17,350 nucleotides of DNA from assembly GCA_025529335.1 (NCBI GenBank), contig JAMYHX010000687.1, positions 1 through 17,350 on the forward strand. The letters are read 5' to 3'. The translations under genes were made by a program, and so were the position numbers. Positions within the stretch are counted from its first letter, which is position 1, and every line of letters starts with the position of its first letter. The DNA is from Rhizopus sp. PT2906 (taxonomy: Eukaryota > Mucoromycota > Mucoromycetes > Mucorales > Rhizopodaceae). Below the pieces are notes generated by a model. It was not told the origin of the DNA. It did not search any database and saw nothing but the letters and a program-made list of their open reading frames with translations. Below, piece by piece: positions 9,904 through 17,350 of this stretch.

Positions 9904-10070
9904 AATACCATATGTGGATTATCTCTTTCCCTTACTTTGAAATTTACTTAAAGTTTAAGCATCTGATATCATTGATAAAAGAGAGCAGAGCGCAATTGAA
10001 TAAATTATATTACTATAGTATCATAATAACAAACTGTAGGATCGCAACAATTGATGTAGACTACGTCAGC
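9904..10070. other. Convergent 3' spacer
   Basis: This 167 bp separates the stop codons of the LDAH-like gene (+) and the cell-surface protein gene (-). It is AT-rich, and apart from the AATAAA overlapping the LDAH stop no other clear signal is seen. Confidence 0.5.
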
Positions 10071-10928
10071 TTAAACAAGCAAGTAAACAACAACGGCAGT
10101 GGCAGCAACAGTGACCATGCCGCCAACCTGCAAGCTGCTGGCGGCACTAGCAGGATGATTAGAAGCTACTGATGCGCTTGATTGGGAAGAAGAAGCAGCA
10201 GGTTCTTTGGGCGCAGGAGCAGTTGCGTTTGTTTGGACATTTGATCCAATAGGAGCAACGCCAGAGGGAGAAGGACTATTTGATGGAGCAGGTGTAGAAG
10301 AAGATTCAGCTTGAGCTAGAATCATTTAAAAGGTTAGAAATACCGCCTTTCTCGATACTTTATCTTGGAACGTACCCGATGCATTTTGATTAGGAGCGCT
10401 TGAGGTAGCAACAGGCTGCGAAGAAGTAACTGATTGAGTAGTAGGAGCAGGCTGTGAGGTAGTAGTAGTGGTAGCAGCAGCAACTTGTGAGGTAGTGGTT
10501 TGGCCGGAGCCATTGCTTGAACCACAGGAATCATTCTTGTGCTGTTCCCACCAAGCGCATGCACTAGCGAACTCTTGATTGAACAAATCAGGATTTGAGC
10601 AGGACACCATGCACATGCCCGCCTTTGTCATGAACGCCATGTATTCTGCAGTGCCCTTGCTACACATTAAAGAAAGCGACTTGAGGAAATTGGGGGAAGC
10701 AGGATCACTAGTCCAATCGCTGAAGAACGTTTTACCAGCACTCTTTGTGTTCAGGGAGGAAAAACAATTAAATCTAATTCCATTGCACAGATTTTATATA
10801 TACTTTACCTCGTTACATTTAGCAAAACATTCACCAGCGGAAGGTGTGTTGTAAGTGGGGTTACAGCTTTGAGCTGAAACAACGGTTGCAGCAGCAGCAG
10901 CAAAAGTAACAAAAGCAGCAGAACGCAT
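10071..10928 (-). CDS. Secreted, probably GPI-anchored 8-cysteine protein with Ser/Thr-rich stalk, 3 exons
   Basis: Exons (minus strand): 10928-10809, 10742-10376 and 10315-10071, with GT-AG introns of 66 and 60 nt; 732 nt, 243 aa. The start MRSAAFVTFAAAAATVVSA is a classic signal peptide, with predicted cleavage before Gln20. The mature N-terminal domain (about 20-113) has exactly eight Cys at 22, 34, 38, 67, 84, 88, 102 and 113: two copies of a C-x(11 or 16)-C-x3-C arrangement, each followed by a longer gap. After that comes a Ser/Thr/Ala/Pro/Gln-rich stalk (about 114-225), likely O-glycosylated. The C-terminus is a hydrophobic tail (GGMVTVAATAVVVYLLV) with small residues upstream, as in GPI-anchored wall proteins. 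The spacing does not fit the CFEM pattern, though CFEM domains also have eight Cys. A TATAAAAA box is about 50 bp upstream. I do not recognise the family; a cell-wall or plasma-membrane surface role is inference. Confidence 0.8.
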
Positions 10929-10978
10929 GACGAATTAGAAATTTGGAAGAACAAGAAGAAAAAAGAGAAAACAAAAAG

Positions 10979-10986
10979 TTTTTATA
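10979..10986 (-). promoter_or_regulatory. TATA box of the surface-protein gene
   Basis: On the minus strand this reads TATAAAAA, 51-58 bp upstream of the ATG at 10928, followed by a pyrimidine-rich leader (CTTTTTGTTTTCTC-like) up to the start. Its position suits transcription starting in the pyrimidine tract. Confidence 0.6.
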
Positions 10987-11616
10987 GAACTAATCTATGT
11001 TACGTCGGTAAAACTCGCCTGAACTAAAAACGTTTATGCCTCAAGGTCCCTTGTTACGCAAAAAAAGTAAAAAAAAAATTTCTGGCCTGAATAGCAAAAG
11101 CGGGGATACCTCACACGAAAAACAAAAAAAAAAGTTAATTAAGGTATAAAAGAACGTAAAGAAAAGTAGGTTTGCAACTGTCCGCTTAAGCTATTTGGTG
11201 GGACAGACTTTATCAGATCTTTTTTCGTTGGCTTGTTTAGATCATTACGTTCCTCTACCAAGAACGCCTACAGTGCTCAAACCACCCGGTTCTTCTTTTC
11301 ATTGATATCTCTATCGTTTAAGTTATAAAAAATTCAAAATTCAGCAGCAACAGAAGATGGAGAAAATTCTCTTTTTCAAAAAGTTATACCGCCGATTTCA
11401 CAAATTGAAAACAAGCGTACCATCTGATAAGATTACATTGCTAATCGGAAATACAATCACATCTGATAAAAATACCATCACATGTAACCTTGCACTATTG
11501 CTACATGGCAAAACTTTTCTCAGCTGTGTAACAATTGACGCTTCCATGCAAACGGGCGTACGTATTTATTAGTTTTTTTGATTTTTGTCTCATAAGCAAT
11601 ACTTCAACCATTTGTT
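10987..11616. other. Intergenic region between surface protein and MFS transporter
   Basis: This AT-rich divergent promoter region has A-tracts near 11060-11080 and 11121-11134. Two plus-strand TATA-like sites are seen: TATAAAAG at 11145-11152, and TATAAAAAA at about 11323-11331. It includes the small ORF at 11357-11572. No RNA gene or repeat is evident. Confidence 0.5.
11357..11572 (+). CDS. Small ORF (71 aa) upstream of the MFS gene; status unclear
   Basis: An ATG 26 bp downstream of a TATAAAAAA stretch opens 71 codons, ending 44 bp before the MFS ATG. The peptide has a basic N-terminus (FFKKLYRRFHKLK) and two KITLLIGNTITSDKNTIT-like polar/hydrophobic stretches with no recognised motif. 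It could be an upstream ORF in the MFS leader, an independent small gene, a decayed exon, or chance. A splice from a weak GTATTT donor at 11562 to an AG at 11596 would put it in frame with the MFS protein, but that 35-nt intron is shorter than any other here and MFS proteins do not need such an extension. Confidence 0.25.
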   Translation: MEKILFFKKLYRRFHKLKTSVPSDKITLLIGNTITSDKNTITCNLALLLHGKTFLSCVTIDASMQTGVRIY

Positions 11617-13047
11617 ATGGAACACAATTCAAGAAGTTATTCTGAAGAAAAGATTGAACTGTCACAAGATAGTATATTGACAGTTGAACAAACAAACTCA
11701 CTACAGCCAGCCGATGAACCTCCTCCTCGTAAATTCCTTTGGTGGATTCCTCTTCAGCATCATGTCCATCCTTTGCAGTTCTTTGCTTTTATCTTTTCAG
11801 TATTCCTTTCATTATCTTGTATCGTCTATATTGCAGGAACTCAACCTCAAATCCTAATGGGTATTCTTGCTGTTTATACCAATACAGGAGATATCACTGG
11901 TTCACTTTCCTTATACGCGGAAATAATTGCCGTGGTTGGCGTCATTTTCTGGTCCATGGCTTCGGATACTATTGGACGCAGAGGTGTTATGAGCTGCTCT
12001 ATCTTGCTCATGGGCCTTGCCATTGTTTGTTATCCTCATGTAAAAAGCGTTTATCCTAGTTTACTTATTCTCAAGCTACTGTTCTCGATTGGGTCTTCCG
12101 GGTCTACTGCCATGATGGTAGCCATGATGATGGAAGTTGCTTATGGAAAGGGTGGCCTTGTGTCCGGCTGCATTGGCATTGCTTCTGGACTTGGTGCTAC
12201 ATTTGCTGCCTTGTGTCTTTTTATGGTCCCTGCCTATTTATCAATAGCTCACCCAGGGGGTAATCTTGGCATTATATACTCACACGCTATCATTGGAGGA
12301 TGTAGTATGGTCTTGGCTATTGTCTTATTTTTTGCTATGCCCAAGGACTCTTGCACTCGTCCACCTGTCAATCACTTTAAAGCCTACGGCTCCAAGTTAT
12401 ATCGTGGTATCCTGGCTGCTAAAGAACCACGAGTGGCCCTTGGATACGCTTCTAGCTTCTTTGCCCGCGCTGATGAAATTATTATTTCCAACTTTTTATC
12501 ACTTTGGGTACAAAAATACTATATCGAAAAAGGCATGTGTAGCGTAGGAAAAACGTGCCTTTATTCCATGGCCTCATCATCTACACTATCAGGCTACTCG
12601 CAGCTTGTTGCTCTTGCAGCCACGCCTTTTTTTTCGCTTGCTTCAGAGTATCTTCCTAAAGAGTGGGCCGTCTTTATTGCTGGCGTCGTAGGCGCTTGTG
12701 GATGTATTCCCTTTGCATTCTCCATCGATCCCACAACAAAGCTGTCTTTGGGTTTTGTTATTTTGATTGCCTGTGGTCAATATGGTATGATTATCTCTGG
12801 AATGGCGATGGTTGCTGGCAAACATGTCGACAGAAAAGATAATGCTGCTGTATCTGCATGTTATTCATTTATTGGTGCTATTGGTATCATCATTCTGTCT
12901 AAAGTAGGCGGTGTCCTGTTTGATAAGTGGATGAAGGGTGCTCCCTTTTTACTTTTAGGAATCGGCCACGCTTTGGTTTGTATCATGTCAATTATTGTTT
13001 ATTTACAACGAGCAATAATAGAAAGAACAAGAAAAAGAAATAACTAA
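11617..13047 (+). CDS. Major facilitator superfamily (MFS) transporter, intronless
   Basis: This single uninterrupted frame encodes 476 aa, the usual length for a 12-helix MFS permease. The cytosolic N-terminus (about 1-44) is polar and acidic and ends in PPPRKFLWW. Hydrophobic segments follow at about 52-74 and 98-113, then the MFS motif A loop SDTIGRRG (about 115-122), then further helices across about 123-236. A central cytosolic loop (about 243-275, KDSCTRPPVNHFKAYGSK) separates the two halves. The second half has charged residues in the first helix (ARADE, about 285-289), further helices, and a basic C-terminal tail (ERTRKRNN). The substrate cannot be read from sequence; I do not assign sugar, peptide or siderophore transport. 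It is the only intronless host-type gene in the window. AATAAA at 13073-13078 is a good 3' signal. The start is the first ATG of the frame. Confidence 0.85.
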   Translation: MEHNSRSYSEEKIELSQDSILTVEQTNSLQPADEPPPRKFLWWIPLQHHVHPLQFFAFIFSVFLSLSCIVYIAGTQPQILMGILAVYTNTGDITGSLSLYAEIIAVVGVIFWSMASDTIGRRGVMSCSILLMGLAIVCYPHVKSVYPSLLILKLLFSIGSSGSTAMMVAMMMEVAYGKGGLVSGCIGIASGLGATFAALCLFMVPAYLSIAHPGGNLGIIYSHAIIGGCSMVLAIVLFFAMPKDSCTRPPVNHFKAYGSKLYRGILAAKEPRVALGYASSFFARADEIIISNFLSLWVQKYYIEKGMCSVGKTCLYSMASSSTLSGYSQLVALAATPFFSLASEYLPKEWAVFIAGVVGACGCIPFAFSIDPTTKLSLGFVILIACGQYGMIISGMAMVAGKHVDRKDNAAVSACYSFIGAIGIIILSKVGGVLFDKWMKGAPFLLLGIGHALVCIMSIIVYLQRAIIERTRKRNN

Positions 13048-15450
13048 CAGTATATAATTATAACTTATTTATAATAAAGAAATAAGCGTTTAGCCATTTG
13101 AGAAGATTATTGATATTTTATATATAATTACATCAAGATAAGCGGCTTGTGGTATATATACACAATAGTTTAAACAAATAAGCTTACTGAAAAATGCCTT
13201 ATAGACTATGATATATCACTATTATTTACTTTGGGAGAAACATAGGCTAGTGGTTCATTTCGATCCTTTAATAAGCTCCTTTGTTAATCTAGAGGCAATA
13301 TTCATCAAAACTTGTAATCCCTCTTTACATTATGCTGTTCCTTGCTAACAGTTAAAATGCACATGTATTTATGACATATTATACTATTTGGATATAAAAA
13401 ATATGCTGTCATCGTTGATGTAAGTCTAATGTGTTCAACTAGCTTTTAAATGATTTGATAATTGCTATAGAATAAAGATTGTAAAAAAGATCAATTCAGA
13501 TGCGCTTTTAATAAGATATGAATCGTTGCAGATACTGATGCTTTAGCAAAGCGAATCTAAATATACACTTTTCAGCATTTTGCTAATTGATATGAAAACT
13601 AATGTGTGTAGCTTTATAGTTAAAGCAGTATTAAAGAGTGCTCTTTCTTGGAAAGGCACCAAAGAACAAAGGCTCAAGAGGGATACATAGAGTTTAGCAA
13701 ATGCTGTAGTATATATTCTTTCCATAAATAAATCTGAGCATTCTATCATTTGTCCATAGGAGCTGTTAGATGGCTTGAATATTACTGAACTATTTCTTTT
13801 TTCCTGGAGATGATTATAACTTAGAAAGTACAAGCAACAGGAAAATAAATAATGTTTCTTTTAAAAAGAACGACTGTTGTTTTTGTAGATTATATGGTTT
13901 GAGTAGGTGAAGTTTGAAGATTTAATGGTTTTATGAATAAAAAGGAGACCTTTTTGCAAAAGTTTTTTGGTAAATACGTATAAAATTAACAACAAGACCT
14001 TTTAATAAGATCAAGAACAATTTAGCAAAGATAGGTCTATGTATTGTATGAACATAAAATAAGAGAAAAGAAGTGGTGATATCAGATCAATTTACTAACT
14101 CAAATAAGAAAAGTAAAGTAAAATAAAAGGGTTAGATAGAAATAAGAAAAGACGAAAGTAATGTTTGATTCAAAAGACTCAATCTTTTATTAAATGAATT
14201 CTTTTAAATCCTCAAAAGAGACAGAACTACTGTAATTTGTTAGTTTGTATGTAAAACTATTGCTAAGACAGTAAGCCTGACTTGATGATTAAGAAGAAAT
14301 TTGATAGTAATTAAAGTAAATAAGTAGCCGTCGGACCTTACTAGAAGATCAATTGCATAATTTATTTAATAAAAAGAGAATAGAATGATATGCTTTTATA
14401 AACAAAGTAATGTCTCGCTTATTGTATGAATGAAACAAGAAAAAGAATTGGTTACAATAATGGTGGTGAGCTAGACTTTCACACTTTCTGTTGTAGAATT
14501 GGTATTTGTTCGGGTAGTTTTAAAATGTAAGTTTTGAATTAACAAGTCGTTTATGATAGTGACCACCAGATTTTTAACAGATCAAATAAATAACTGAGTT
14601 ATAAAGTATAAAAATAAAGTAATTGGTTAAAATAAAAAGGCACAAAGACTATTCCGATCAGTAATATGAAGTTAATACTAGATCAGAAGGATTTTTAAGA
14701 TAAGTGAAAGAATATAAGGCAAGAGAAGGTAATTTATTCGATAATTGTCCTTAGAGGACGAACAAATAAGAGTATTTATACTGTAGTTTTGTAGGCCTTG
14801 TAAAAGATAATAAAAATAGAAGTTTGTGTGTTTGTAGTCTTTGTAAGACTTGGGGTTCGTAGCAAAAGTGTTTAAAAGGTAAAGTTATAATAAAAGCTCG
14901 ATGTGTGATCACCAGATTGTGTAAAGTTGATCAGACTGAGTTGTACAAAGTAAAAAGAATAATAAAGAAGATAAAAGGTTCCTGATTCCACTTGATTGGA
15001 TTATTCAGAAGTAAATAAAAGATAAAAATAAAAAGAAAAGGTTGTGATTCAAATCGTAAGTGATTTATTGAATGATTTGAGCTTTTAGCAAAAGCATTGC
15101 TCTTTTATACTTGTTACAAGGTCATTAAGGTTTTGATAAATAAAGCTTCTATAAATAAAGTTAGGATTTTAATGTATTAGCCTTATTCATATTACTGTAA
15201 TTTTTCTTAGGAGTTGTAGGGGTTGTTGTTAATATAGAGAGTTTTTCTGGAGATTTTAAGATAAAGGTGCTTGAAGTGACCACCAGATCTTTTAAAGTTG
15301 ATCAAACTGTGAAATATAAAGTAAGATAAAAAGAATAGAAAAGAAAAGATCAGGAAACTTTAAGACAAAAGTTAGATCCTGTTTATAAAGAATAAAAAAA
15401 AGGAAATTGGTTGATTGATTATCTTGGTAATGATTTTTTTTATTTTCAAC
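13048..15450. other. Gene-free AT-rich, C-poor region with decayed repeats
   Basis: About 2.4 kb without a convincing gene. From roughly 13860 onward the plus strand is strikingly poor in C: for example, in 14101-14160 I count about 2 C against 12 G, and in 14821-14880 about 4 C against 18 G. The sequence is built of recurring blocks (GTGACCACCAGAT, AATTGGTT, TTTAGCAAA, AATAAAAAGA) at irregular spacing, which suggests old tandem units. Short ORFs here (13543-13833 and 15292-15486 on the minus strand) have composition-driven sequences and no motifs. No tRNA or other RNA gene is recognised. Confidence 0.6.
14559..15306 (+). repeat. Diverged repeat array with core GTGACCACCAGAT
   Basis: The 13-mer GTGACCACCAGAT occurs identically at 14559-14571 and 15276-15288, and with one change (GTGATCACCAGAT) at 14905-14917; spacings are 346 and 371 bp. 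In each copy the core is followed by a T-rich or TAAAG stretch, then GATCA, then ACTG or similar, then TAAAGTA and an A-rich AATAAAG/AGAATA run, so homology extends about 60 bp. A fourth, much weaker copy (GTGATATCAGATCA) may lie near 14076. Other blocks recur between the cores: AATTGGTT at 14446-14453, 14621-14628 and 15405-15412. This looks like tandem units of about 350 bp that have drifted apart. Confidence 0.55.
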
Positions 15451-15642
15451 AAAGGATTTCATCCTTTTATACTTTTCATAGTGCATTTTGGATAAACTTC
15501 CTCCACTTTACCGAAAAAGGTCTTGATCCGAGAATTTTCAAATTTCCGAAAAGTTTCGGAAATCGACATGAGTCGTATGACGACTCATATCAGACTCCTC
15601 TATATCACTTGATATAGAAAACTCTTGTTCTTTGGAAACAAG
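15451..15642. repeat. Cluster of perfect short palindromes (hairpin array)
   Basis: Perfect inverted repeats with tiny loops lie one after another: AAAGGAT/TTC/ATCCTTT (15451-15467); ATTTCCGAAA/AG/TTTCGGAAAT (15542-15563); ATGAGTCGT/ATG/ACGACTCAT (15568-15588); TCTATATCA/CT/TGATATAGA (15599-15618); CTTGTT/7 nt/AACAAG (15624-15642). The last four fill 101 bp with gaps of only 4-10 bp. A further pair with one mismatch, GGATAGTCAG/6 nt/CTGATTATCC, follows at 15707-15732. The arms of different palindromes are unrelated in sequence. They lie 0.3-0.6 kb upstream of the transposase gene, so they may be subterminal repeats of the element; that is inference. Confidence 0.8.
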
Positions 15643-15644
15643 TT

Positions 15645-15682
15645 CGTTACATTACTTTATTCTGTAAATTACGTTACATTAC
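15645..15682 (+). repeat. Direct repeat CGTTACATTAC x2
   Basis: An 11-mer CGTTACATTAC is found at 15645-15655 and again at 15672-15682, with starts 27 bp apart, immediately after the palindrome cluster. Another direct pair, TCGTGTTCA, is at 15835-15843 and 15874-15882. Such paired direct repeats resemble subterminal transposase-binding repeats of Tc1/mariner elements, but the element ends are not defined here. Confidence 0.5.
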
Positions 15683-15927
15683 AATACCTTTAAAAGGGGT
15701 ACTCAGGGATAGTCAGCCACGACTGATTATCCTTCAAAAGCTCGGAGGTATGACACCTTCCACTTCGCCACAATGTTACAGTCATTTCAGAAAGTGAAGT
15801 CGCTGATTTTGAATTTCCTGTCGTGCAAAAAAATTCGTGTTCAACAATGATGTCGACTGATCCAAAAATAAAGTCGTGTTCACGTGTCATGAACTTCGTT
15901 TACTTTTACTTGTCGCTTAGTGATTAA

Positions 15928-15961
15928 CCAATAAAGTCTTGGTACTTTTATTATTATAAAG
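15928..15961 (+). promoter_or_regulatory. CCAAT and TATA elements upstream of the transposase
   Basis: CCAAT at 15928-15932 is followed 22 bp later by TATAAAG at 15955-15961, which lies 70 bp before the transposase ATG (16031). The spacing fits a conventional RNA polymerase II promoter. An E-box-like CACGTG is further upstream at 15881-15886. Confidence 0.5.
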
Positions 15962-16030
15962 GGAGGCGATTTTGAAGTAGTTTTTTCTGGTTTCTTTTTC
16001 CTGTTTACAATTTATTTACAGACATTCAGA

Positions 16031-17320
16031 ATGAATGTGCAATTTCTTTATGAAGATGGAAAAGGACATGTTGTTGATGAGAACGGTGTTGAGCCTATGG
16101 ATCTTGTTGTTGACGAGGAGTTATTCGCTATCGAAACAATAAGTTGTCGTACTCAATTCCTAATGAATAAACCTCCAGAAAGACCTTCTAATCCTGTAAT
16201 ACATCCAGTTACTAATGTAAGGAACAATGAAGATGTTGATATGGAGTTATGCAATAAGCGACGTTATACACTTTACTCTGATGAAGACAAGACCAGATTT
16301 TTTCATTTATTTTTCAGCAAATGTTTGAATGCTTCTGCTGCTGCGAGACAATTAGGTATTCATATCCGGGCAGCGCAGAGATGGGTTAAACGTTATTACG
16401 AAGACCCTGAAAGCATCTTTGAGAAGAAGAAAAAGCCAGGTAGACGTCGTATTCTTGGGGAGGAGCATAAGCAGTTTCTTTTAAATTATATTGACGAGAA
16501 TCCTTCTGCTGTTGTAGCTGAAGTGGCAGAAATTTTAACGCAAAACTTTGTGGATCTTAATGTTTCTCGTAACACAATTTATAACTTCATGACAACTGAG
16601 TGTAATTTATCTATTAAGCAGGCACAATTCCAACCTGTAGAAAGAAATAGCGAAGAAAAGATTCAACAAAGGTACGATTGGGTACAAAAGTGGCAGCAAA
16701 CTGACATGGACTTTACAACAAATTGTGTCTTTCTGGATGAATCAGCTTTTCACATTAATTTGAAACGAGGTATGGCCTGGTCAAAGAAGGGAACTCCCGC
16801 AATAGTTACAGTACCTACAACTAAAGCGAATGCAACATCGATTTTAGGTGCCATATCTGCCACTGGCTTAATTAATGTTAGTTTGAGAGTTCCAAAACGT
16901 ATTAAAAAGAGAAAGCTTGGACGCGAAACTGATGGTTATAGTGTAGGAACAGTGACAGGGCATTACCTGAGCTTTTTAAAGGCAACTCTGGATGAAATGG
17001 ACAAGTATCCAGAAATGAAAGGGCATTATCTTGTTATAGATAATGCTTCAATCCATAGCTCAATTGATATAGGAAAGTATATTCACTCTCGAGGATATCG
17101 CTGCATTTATCTTCCTCCATATTCTCCTGAACTAAATCCAATTGAGCAGTTCTGGTCAGTTGTCAAGAGTAAAGTTAAGCGGAATAAGTTTTTGGAAAAG
17201 GAATCGCTAATGACAAGAATTAGTGAGGCATGCGATAGTTTATATATGAGTGACTTCAAAGGTTTTGTAACTCATTCTGCTAAATGTTTCGCTAAATGCC
17301 TTAATAAAGAGAATTTATAA
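16031..17320 (+). CDS. Tc1/mariner (IS630 superfamily) DD34E transposase, intact
   Basis: This 429-aa intronless frame has the full layout of a Tc1-type cut-and-paste transposase. An acidic N-terminal extension (about 1-75) has no recognised fold. The first helix-turn-helix is at about 93-122 (NASAAARQLGIHIRAAQRWVKRY), then a basic GRRR linker (138-141 region, AT-hook-like), then the second helix-turn-helix at about 145-190 (ending SRNTIYNFM). The catalytic triad is Asp236 (FLDESAFH), Asp337 (LVIDNASIH) and Glu372 (SPELNPIEQFW), with 34 residues between the second Asp and the Glu, which is the DD34E spacing of Tc1 elements. A basic run (RVPKRIKKRKLGR, about 286-298) could be a nuclear localisation signal. 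There is no frameshift or stop, so the gene may be active or recently so. It has its own CCAAT/TATA. The ATG at 16031 is the first in frame after the promoter. Confidence 0.93.
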   Translation: MNVQFLYEDGKGHVVDENGVEPMDLVVDEELFAIETISCRTQFLMNKPPERPSNPVIHPVTNVRNNEDVDMELCNKRRYTLYSDEDKTRFFHLFFSKCLNASAAARQLGIHIRAAQRWVKRYYEDPESIFEKKKKPGRRRILGEEHKQFLLNYIDENPSAVVAEVAEILTQNFVDLNVSRNTIYNFMTTECNLSIKQAQFQPVERNSEEKIQQRYDWVQKWQQTDMDFTTNCVFLDESAFHINLKRGMAWSKKGTPAIVTVPTTKANATSILGAISATGLINVSLRVPKRIKKRKLGRETDGYSVGTVTGHYLSFLKATLDEMDKYPEMKGHYLVIDNASIHSSIDIGKYIHSRGYRCIYLPPYSPELNPIEQFWSVVKSKVKRNKFLEKESLMTRISEACDSLYMSDFKGFVTHSAKCFAKCLNKENL

Positions 17321-17350
17321 GGTTGAATCCAGCGTAAAATGGCCACCTGG

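Larger units (their letters stand above)
15451..17350 (+). mobile_element. Tc1/mariner-type DNA transposon, boundaries undefined, right end outside window
   Basis: The element is defined by the intact DD34E transposase. Only 30 bp remain after its stop, ending in GGCCACCTGG. The reverse complement of that tail has no convincing match in 13048-16030, so I could not identify terminal inverted repeats or a TA target duplication. The left limit given is simply the start of the palindrome-rich leader, which may or may not belong to the element. Confidence 0.5.

Noticed and set aside
13543..13833. 96-codon minus-strand ORF
   Set aside because: No motif, no neighbouring coding signal, and it lies in the decayed AT-rich region.
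15044..15053. GATTCAAATC as a tRNA T-arm / pol III B box
   Set aside because: No matching acceptor stem, anticodon arm or A box was found around it.
13048..15732. CRISPR-like or LTR interpretation of the repeats
   Set aside because: Spacing and unit length are irregular, the repeats are diverged, no cas genes or long direct terminal repeats are present, and the host is eukaryotic.
15690..15890. 66-codon minus-strand ORF in the transposase leader
   Set aside because: It overlaps palindromes and promoter motifs of the element and shows no domain.
17321..17350. Tail GGTTGAATCC...GGCCACCTGG as the right terminal inverted repeat
   Set aside because: Its reverse complement has no convincing partner upstream; the partial CATTTT...GGAT similarity near 15484 is too short to trust.

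Overview
The window looks like nuclear DNA of an early-diverging fungus, most likely a Mucoromycota/Mucorales species. The evidence is indirect: AT-rich intergenic DNA, many tiny GT-AG introns (37-71 nt) with CTAAC/CTGAT-like branch sites, compact spacing, fungal-type MSH6, Bet5, Eaf3/MRG15 and LDAH orthologues, and a DD34E Tc1/mariner-type transposase. The species cannot be named from sequence alone.

Layout. 1-465 (-): 5' part of an unrecognised basic, low-complexity gene running off the left edge. 466-1606: AT-rich intergenic DNA with one doubtful 64-codon ORF and, just before msh6, two ACGCG motifs. 1607-5672 (+): a 15-exon MSH6 mismatch-repair gene (about 1114 aa) with a PCNA-binding motif at its N-terminus. 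5716-6489 (-): two-exon bet5/TRAPPC1, convergent with msh6 and only 43 bp away. 6490-7226: shared divergent promoter region with a perfect MCB box (ACGCGT). 7227-8475 (+): six-exon Eaf3/MRG15 chromo-barrel/MRG protein. 8763-9903 (+): five-exon lipid-droplet-associated hydrolase (LDAH) family gene. 10071-10928 (-): three-exon secreted, probably GPI-anchored protein with eight cysteines. 11357-11572: small ORF of unknown status. 11617-13047 (+): intronless 12-TM-type MFS transporter. 13048-15450: gene-free, AT-rich and C-poor on the + strand, containing diverged tandem repeat units. 15451-15732: a dense run of palindromes. 16031-17320 (+): intact DD34E transposase with a plausible TATA/CCAAT promoter; its element runs off the right edge.

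The left 13 kb is ordinary euchromatic housekeeping sequence with unrelated functions (DNA repair, vesicle tethering, chromatin, lipid droplet, cell surface, transport). The right 4 kb is accessory: repeats, palindromes and a transposon. I do not see a clearly novel multigene system. The best candidates for a second look are the palindrome array beside the transposase, the diverged repeat array, the in-frame alternative splice acceptor inside the MSH6 mismatch-recognition motif, and the paired ACGCG motifs upstream of msh6. All exon structures were worked out by hand from splice signals, frame and family conservation, without transcript data.
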